A stretch of 64,000 bases of DNA. Source: Impatiens glandulifera. Lineage: Eukaryota > Streptophyta > Magnoliopsida > Ericales > Balsaminaceae. Position numbers and translations under genes: made by a program. The DNA lies in NCBI RefSeq assembly GCF_907164915.1, contig NC_061862.1, positions 127,419,641 through 127,483,640 on the forward strand, given 5' to 3'. The first letter of the stretch is position 1, and the number at the start of each line of letters is the position of its first letter. Below are positions 58,285-64,000 of this stretch, one piece after another. Below the pieces are notes generated by a model. The model ran no database searches. It was not told the origin of the DNA and was given only the letters and a program-made list of their open reading frames with translations.

Positions 58285-61200
58285 ACTCCAATTTATAATA
58301 TTAAAATAATTATTTTGAATTTTTTTTAAATAAATAAAATCAAAATAATTAACCTATTATATAAAACCTATTTAAACTAATTAATTTTGATTAATTATTG
58401 TGCTAATTAATCAAATTAATTAAGGTTAATGCCAAAATAAAAAAAAAATTATTTGGGATAAATTTTCTGCCAATAATATCTCAAAACAATTTTAGAAAAA
58501 TGAAAGGACAAAAATAAATAATTTTGATGAATTGTTGTATCCATTTCATCTAAAGATAATTATTATTTAAATCCTAAAAATATATATAAAAAAATTGGTA
58601 AAATATTTTCCATATTTATTTTAATATTTTGTGTATTTAAAAAGATCAAAATTAAATCGAAAAGGGTGTAAAAAAAAATCAATTCAAATAAATCATAAGG
58701 TTTTAAATAAAAACAAATATATGTAATCGGGTGTAGCCGAAAATAGATAAAATGGAGGTAACAGGAATTGCATCCATCGGATGAACGTCCGGTCTTCATC
58801 CAACTCGCTAGAGCTCTCCGTGAAGCCCGTTGTAGAGGAAGGAAGTGTGCGCCGAGAAGCATCGAATCAACTAACGGAACGTCAACCCCGTTAGCCGAAA
58901 AAGCACAAACGCCAACGGTGCTGGACGAAACGCAAACAGAATGCTAGGACGCCATCAAAACGACGTTGATTGGCCTCCGATCTTCTTCTTTGTCGCGATG
59001 CCAAGTAGATAAGCTCTAAAGAACTGTGATGATCTAGGAGTTTTGGAACTCAGCCATTGTTCCACCAAATTTGCTAATTCAAAGCCCAAAATGATCGCCC
59101 TACGATGTTGATCATTATCCCTACAAGGAAGGTTTCGTCACAACCTATTATGACTACTACAAGCCAAGAATAGTCAAAAGCAATTAATGACTTTTGATTG
59201 ATTCAGCCCACTTGACTTCCCCAACCGACTTAGGATGAGTATAAATACCCCCTTCAAGTCATTCTGAAGTTAAGGAACAAACACACAACTCTTAAATCGA
59301 AGAAAATTGAAATCAACCATTAAAGCTTCAAAACTTCGGATTTTTCGATTTTTCTTTTTAAGGACTTAAATCTTTGATGTGATCATCCAAAAAGCTTCCC
59401 TGACGATCAAGGAGTGTTCTCCAATCCTTGGCAAGGTTCCAATCAACTTCTAATTCATATTTACAATTTGAATTTGAAATTTTTATATATTTGAAATTAC
59501 ATAGGCTTGTATGATTGACGTTTATGGTGTTTTATGGTTGAGAATTTATCCATAGATGATTTATAAATTATCTAGATAGGATAGAAACGATCAATCGATC
59601 TAAATAACAAAACCGAAATTTGAATTTCAAAAATCAAAAAAATGGGTTTGTTATTCTTGGGTTAATTCGATCGAATCACAACCCAGAAAGCTTCCCAACA
59701 TAATTGTAAACATGTTAGGAAACTATTTAGATCACGTTTGATCAAAATCAAAAATTTTAAAATAAAATGAAAATTTTGAGTTATTGAATTGGTCAAAACG
59801 AACAACCAATGTTCTTATTTTGGTATGAATCAAGTATATATAATATAATGAAGATATTGAATAACTCTTTTTATTTCAAAACAACTTTAAAATCCAGAAT
59901 CTATTTTTTTAATCACAAACTGTTTTGAACAAATTGATCATCAACTAGGTCGATCCATACCTTGAAATGATGATCAACATGTTTTTAAGAGATTTGTAAA
60001 GCTATCCAATATCTTAGATCAAAGAATCAGAGCTAAAAAAACTAATTAAAAAAATGAACATTTAGTATTCTTGAGGATGGAGGCTCTTAGCCTAGGACAC
60101 AGAGATTCGATCGAGGATCCTCGGTCTAAACCAAGACCAAGGACCGAGAAATATAAGCTAGGACCGAGACCTAGGACCGGTGTTCTTGAGTTAGAACCAT
60201 GACTTAGGATCAATGTTCTTGAGCTATGACCGAGGGATCCGACAGAAGATTCTCACTTAGGACCGAGATGTCTAAGTCCGGGACCGAGACATAGGACTAA
60301 GAGGTCTAATTCTAGGACCGAGAGGTCTGAGTCTGGGACCGAGACTTCCAAGACCCATGACTGAGAGGTCTAATTTAAGACTGAAAGGTCTAAGTCCAGG
60401 ACCAAGACTCCCAAGACCCAAGATCGAGAGGCCTAACCTTGGGACCAAGAGCTCTCAAGCCCTAATCGAGGAACTTAGCCTAGATTTAGCCATAGACTAA
60501 GAGGTTTATACACCTCAACCGAAAAACCTAGCCCAGACTAGTCCATGACCGATATGTTTTTACACTTAGATCGATAAGATCAGCCAAGGACCGTGAGTCC
60601 TTAGAACTTCGATACTCATACGAAGAGCTCCCAAGCCCAGACCGAGGGTTTCCGGACCCTAACCAACAAAAACGAACCACATCTTTTTGACTTCGTTCCT
60701 CTTTTAAAAAATCCTAAATTATTTTTGTAATTTTGGGACTTCAAATCATTTTCTAAAAATCCCGAAAAAATATAAAATGTATTTTAAATATTTTTACAAT
60801 GTTTTCACTAAAATATTTCGATAGAGGCTTATTTGGTGTTTATTTCTAAACACCAATGCCTTTACAAATGACTGATATTCTTTAGGTCTTTTTACCCTAG
60901 TGATCATCTGCAACATGTACCAACATTTTAAATATTATTGTTTCAATTTTTTAAATAACGCTAAAGCCTAAAAACATGACTTGGATAGGAAAAATAATCG
61001 GTTATAACTGAAACGTTATACAATCGATTTTCAAAAACAACCTTTATAATTAAAGACCATTTTTAAAACTGGTAAGGAGCATGAAGCGCGAAATCATTTT
61101 TCCGAGTATCACCAAACTACGAATTAAAAGAAAACTCTGGTCAATACGTTTGTTTATTTTAAAAAAAACAATTGGCGAGTCTATTTCAAAATAAATAATA

Positions 61201-61735
61201 TTTTAAATTAATTATGTTTAAATGATTTAAACTAGTGGATTTTTAAATCTAATTGTAATTTGATAAATTCTCGGATTATTTAAAATTGAATCCCCGAAAT
61301 TAATTACTTTCAATTAATTTTAAAAAGGTGTTAAGAATTAGTGATATCTTTTAAAATATTATTTTATTTTAAAATAAAATTCCTAGCACGCAAAACGAAG
61401 TTTAACTTCTCAAACCTCGAGCTTTTCACTAGGACCCGCTCTAGAGGGTTTTTATTTCTGGGGGTTATACTACCAAAAATCTATAATAAAATTACATTTA
61501 TACACATAAATATATTCATGATTTTTTTTATCTAGTGGTGACTCTTTAAATTGACCATTAATTTAATTTTATAAATTATTTTGTTTATAATCAAATTTCT
61601 CATTTCAATCTCTCATCTTTTTTGAGGCCCGAGAAGAAGTAAGTCATAAATTCTTTTGGTCAAACTTTTAATTAATTATCTTAACAAAAAACTATACCAA
61701 ACCATAAGAATACTAATGACACCACGGGTCTTTTC
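58285..61735 (+). repeat. probable third Ogre/TAT-like LTR
   Basis: Its organisation parallels the LARD LTRs: an AT-rich start, a TATA box TATAAATA (59240-59247), a stretch of CTAGGACCGAGA-type repeats (60070-60670), then a TGGTGACTCT-like word near 61531 and, at 61735, ACGACTCTACTAAG, a decayed primer-site-like sequence. About 3.45 kb. The start is uncertain because no clean TG end or target duplication was found, and the partner LTR would lie beyond the window. Confidence 0.5.
60070..60670 (+). repeat. GGACCGA-type tandem repeat in the third Ogre-like LTR
   Basis: Irregular repeats of CTAGGACCGAGACCTAGGAC and GAGAGGTCTAA-type words, about 20-30 bp apart. Related in sequence and position to the arrays at 19540-20235 and 26390-27012. 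Confidence 0.75.
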
Positions 61736-62500
61736 GGGCTCTCTTAACGACTCTACTAAGAAACCAAATTATTTAACTTGAAGGTTGAGATTGAGGTATT
61801 GAAATCACTATTTGTTGCTCGCACAGACTCTAGTCTTGATTTCTAAGGTAAGAAAAAAAATCGATTCTACTAGATATACCGAGAGTTCACAAAATAAAAA
61901 ACATATATGGTAAAGGAAAACCCAAAGCTGAAAGTTTTTAAAACCTCTCTAAAGATATTTCAAGATGAGTAAACTTTCAAAGAAATGTGTTTTAGAGCTA
62001 AGAAACAAAGACATTTGCACATCGTCAAAACATAAAAGTTTTGACCACCTTCTTCGAGAGTTAAGATTTTGGATAATAGTTTACATGTGATATAGAATTT
62101 ATAACCAATATCTCGAAAAACAAGGAGAAAGAAATCTAATTTCTTTTATAAAATGCGTAAGAGGTCAGTAAATGATGTTTAGAGTTAAACCCTGAAAATG
62201 TTTCAAATAATTAATATTATGATTCATTAAAGGGATTAAGGTTTATTCCAATTCCCAAGAAAAATATAAAAAGAAACTGGGAACAAGGAGACGTCTCTTT
62301 ATCCAGACACATGGACTACCCGTTCACAAATAAAATATTAAACCGCCAACTAACGGATTTCAACTAGTTATGAAGGTCACTTTGAAAAAAGGGAGAGATA
62401 ATTATGTGGAAATAAGTCCCTTCAATACGAAAGAAGCGAAGTCCGATACTACAAAACCTAAATAAGTAGTCAAGTCTTCAACAAATGCAAAACCCTACCT
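61736..62500. other. internal region after the putative LTR, no gene seen
   Basis: AT-rich sequence following the primer-site-like word. No gag frame or motif recognised before the tandem arrays begin at about 62501. Confidence 0.45.
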
Positions 62501-62860
62501 GTTGATAGGTACATGGGACTCGTTGTGTAAGATCAACCTCAAAATCATATCTGTTGATAGGTATATGAGATCATTTGTGTATGATTAACTCAAAACCCTA
62601 TTTTGTATAGGTAATGAGATCAATTGTGTATGATCCAACCCAAAACCATATTTGTTGATAGGTACATGAGATTTTTTGTGTATGATCCACCCCAAAACCT
62701 ATTTGTTGATAGGTACATGAGATCAGTTGTGTATGATCCACTCAAAACACTATTTGTTGATATCTACATGAGATTCATTGTTTATGATCCAACCCAAAAC
62801 CATATCTGTTGATAGGTACATGAGATCAGTTGTGTATGATTCAACATGAAAACATTATTG
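62501..62860 (+). repeat. 52-bp tandem repeat, about 7 copies
   Basis: Units start GTTGATAGGTACATGAGATC and end near CCAACCCAAAACCATAT, with starts at 62501, 62553, about 62605, 62654, 62705, 62756, 62808 and the transition unit at 62860: spacing 49-52 bp. The frame 62624-62812 simply reads through the array. Confidence 0.9.
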
Positions 62861-63840
62861 TTGATAGTACCTCGATCATTTTTACATGATCATTCTAAAA
62901 TGTTACTTGTTTGTAACTCCTGTGAATAGTTTATTAAGATTCACGTCAAGATTAAACTTATATATTTATAGCACCTCGATCATTTTTACATGATCATTCT
63001 ATATGTTACATTTCAGTAACTCCCATTAATAGTTTATTAACATTAACATCAAGATTAAACCTATATGTTGATAGTACCTCGACTATTTTTACATGATCAT
63101 TCTAAAATGTTACTTGTTAGTAACTCCTGTGAATAGTTTATTAACATTTATTTCAAAATTAAACATATTTGTTGATAATACCTCCATCATTTTTATAAAA
63201 TTGTTCTAAATGTTACTTGTTAGTAACTCCCGTTTATTAACATTCCAATCAAGATTAAATCTATCTTCCGATAGTACCTCAATCAAATTTACATGATCGT
63301 TCTAAATGTTGTTTGTTAATAACTCATGTGAATAGTTTTTTAACATTCATATCAAAATTAAACCTATCTGTTGATAGTACCTCAATCACTTTTATATGAT
63401 CATTATAAACGATACCTTTTAGTAACTACCGTAAATAGTTTTTTAACATTCACGTCAAAATTAAACCTATATGTTGATAGTACCTCAGTCATTTTTATAT
63501 GATCGTTATAAACGTTACTTGTTAGTAACGACCGTAAATAGTTTATTAATATTATCGTCAAGATTAAACATATTTGTTCATAGTACCTCGCTCATTTTTA
63601 TATGATCGTTCTAAACGTTACTTGTTAGTAACTCTCGTGAATAGTTTATTAACATTCACGTCAAGATTAAACTATCTATTGATAGTACCTCAACCATTTT
63701 TATATGATCATTCTAAACATTACTTGTTAGTAACTCTCGTGAATAGTTTATTAACATTCACGTCAAGATTAAACATATCTGTTGATAGTACCTCGATCAT
63801 TTTTATATGAAAATTTTAATCGTTACTTGTTAGTAACTCC
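62855..63840 (+). repeat. 103-bp tandem repeat, about 10 copies, with two hairpins per unit
   Basis: The word ACCTCRATCAT recurs at 62869, 62973, 63076, 63180, 63276, 63379, 63482, 63585, 63687 and 63790, so the period is 103 bp (one unit is 96). Each unit holds two short inverted repeats, GATCAT...ATGATC and GTTACT...AGTAAC, and the phrase GAATAGTTTATTAACATTC. The GTTGATAGTAC start matches the 52-bp unit, and 103 is about twice 52. Confidence 0.92.
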
Positions 63841-64000
63841 CCACGTTCAGCACAGTTAGAACGGTCCTACGAAATTTGTTTTTTTGATTTGGTCGTAGGC
63901 TAAGGGAAACGTGATCGAGGTAACAATCATCAGAATATTTAGTACGATCAGCATGATCGGTACGTCTAACACGTTCGTCTAGAAATTGTTTGTTTTTGTC
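63841..64000. other. end of window, no feature seen
   Basis: A slightly GC-richer stretch with several ACG/CGT words (for example TCGTAGGC, GATCGGTACG). No ORF or element end recognised. Confidence 0.4.

Overview
This window is repeat-rich intergenic DNA from a flowering plant. The first 397 bases are an assembly gap. The evidence for a plant is the mix of elements: Ty1/Copia and Ty3/Gypsy retrotransposons whose primer sites match initiator-Met tRNA, an Ogre/TAT-like element with LTRs over 3 kb, a plant L1-type LINE, and a hAT transposon with an 8-bp target duplication. The background is very AT-rich with long (TA)n runs. One captured ORF reminds me of predicted proteins from Gesneriaceae (Lamiales); that is recall only, so the order is a weak guess. 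I see no credible host gene in 64 kb.

Layout. 398-3880 holds (TA)n and minisatellite blocks. 3910-7503 is an internally deleted Gypsy element with target duplication (TSD) CATTA. 8175-31786 is a non-coding, large-LTR (LARD-type) element of the Ogre/TAT kind, TSD GTTAT. A Copia element sits in each of its LTRs: Copia-1 at 10397-19470 (TSD CAATG) and Copia-2 at 27016-31119 (TSD CGTAC). In both cases the other LTR shows the site without the insertion. Copia-3 (32112-37337, TSD AATTC) and Copia-4 (37690-41026, TSD ATTTA) follow. 41032-45889 is AT-rich with nothing recognised. 45903-48788 is a 5'-truncated LINE with a 13-bp TSD. 48802-54008 repeats the kind of minisatellite and (TA)n block seen at the left end. 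54017-55760 is a hAT element with TSD AGCGTGTG. 55769-58280 is AT-rich. About 58285-61735 looks like a third Ogre-like LTR, followed by internal DNA carrying 52-bp and 103-bp tandem arrays to near the window end.

How it works together. Nothing here looks like a host pathway; the story is layered transposition. Most elements cannot move alone. The Gypsy element lacks RT and integrase, the LARD has no coding capacity, and Copia-2 and Copia-3 are broken by stops and frameshifts. Copia-4 has joined gag to the post-integrase region and lost protease and integrase, yet its LTRs differ at only about 2 of 311 positions, so it moved recently with proteins supplied by a relative.

The strongest candidate for something undescribed is Copia-1. 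It has no pol. Downstream of gag it carries a decayed ORF of about 1,150 codons preceded by its own TATA box and leader. Its LTRs hold arrays of perfect palindromes built on TTAGAC...GTCTAA, and the same palindromes recur just upstream of the internal promoter.
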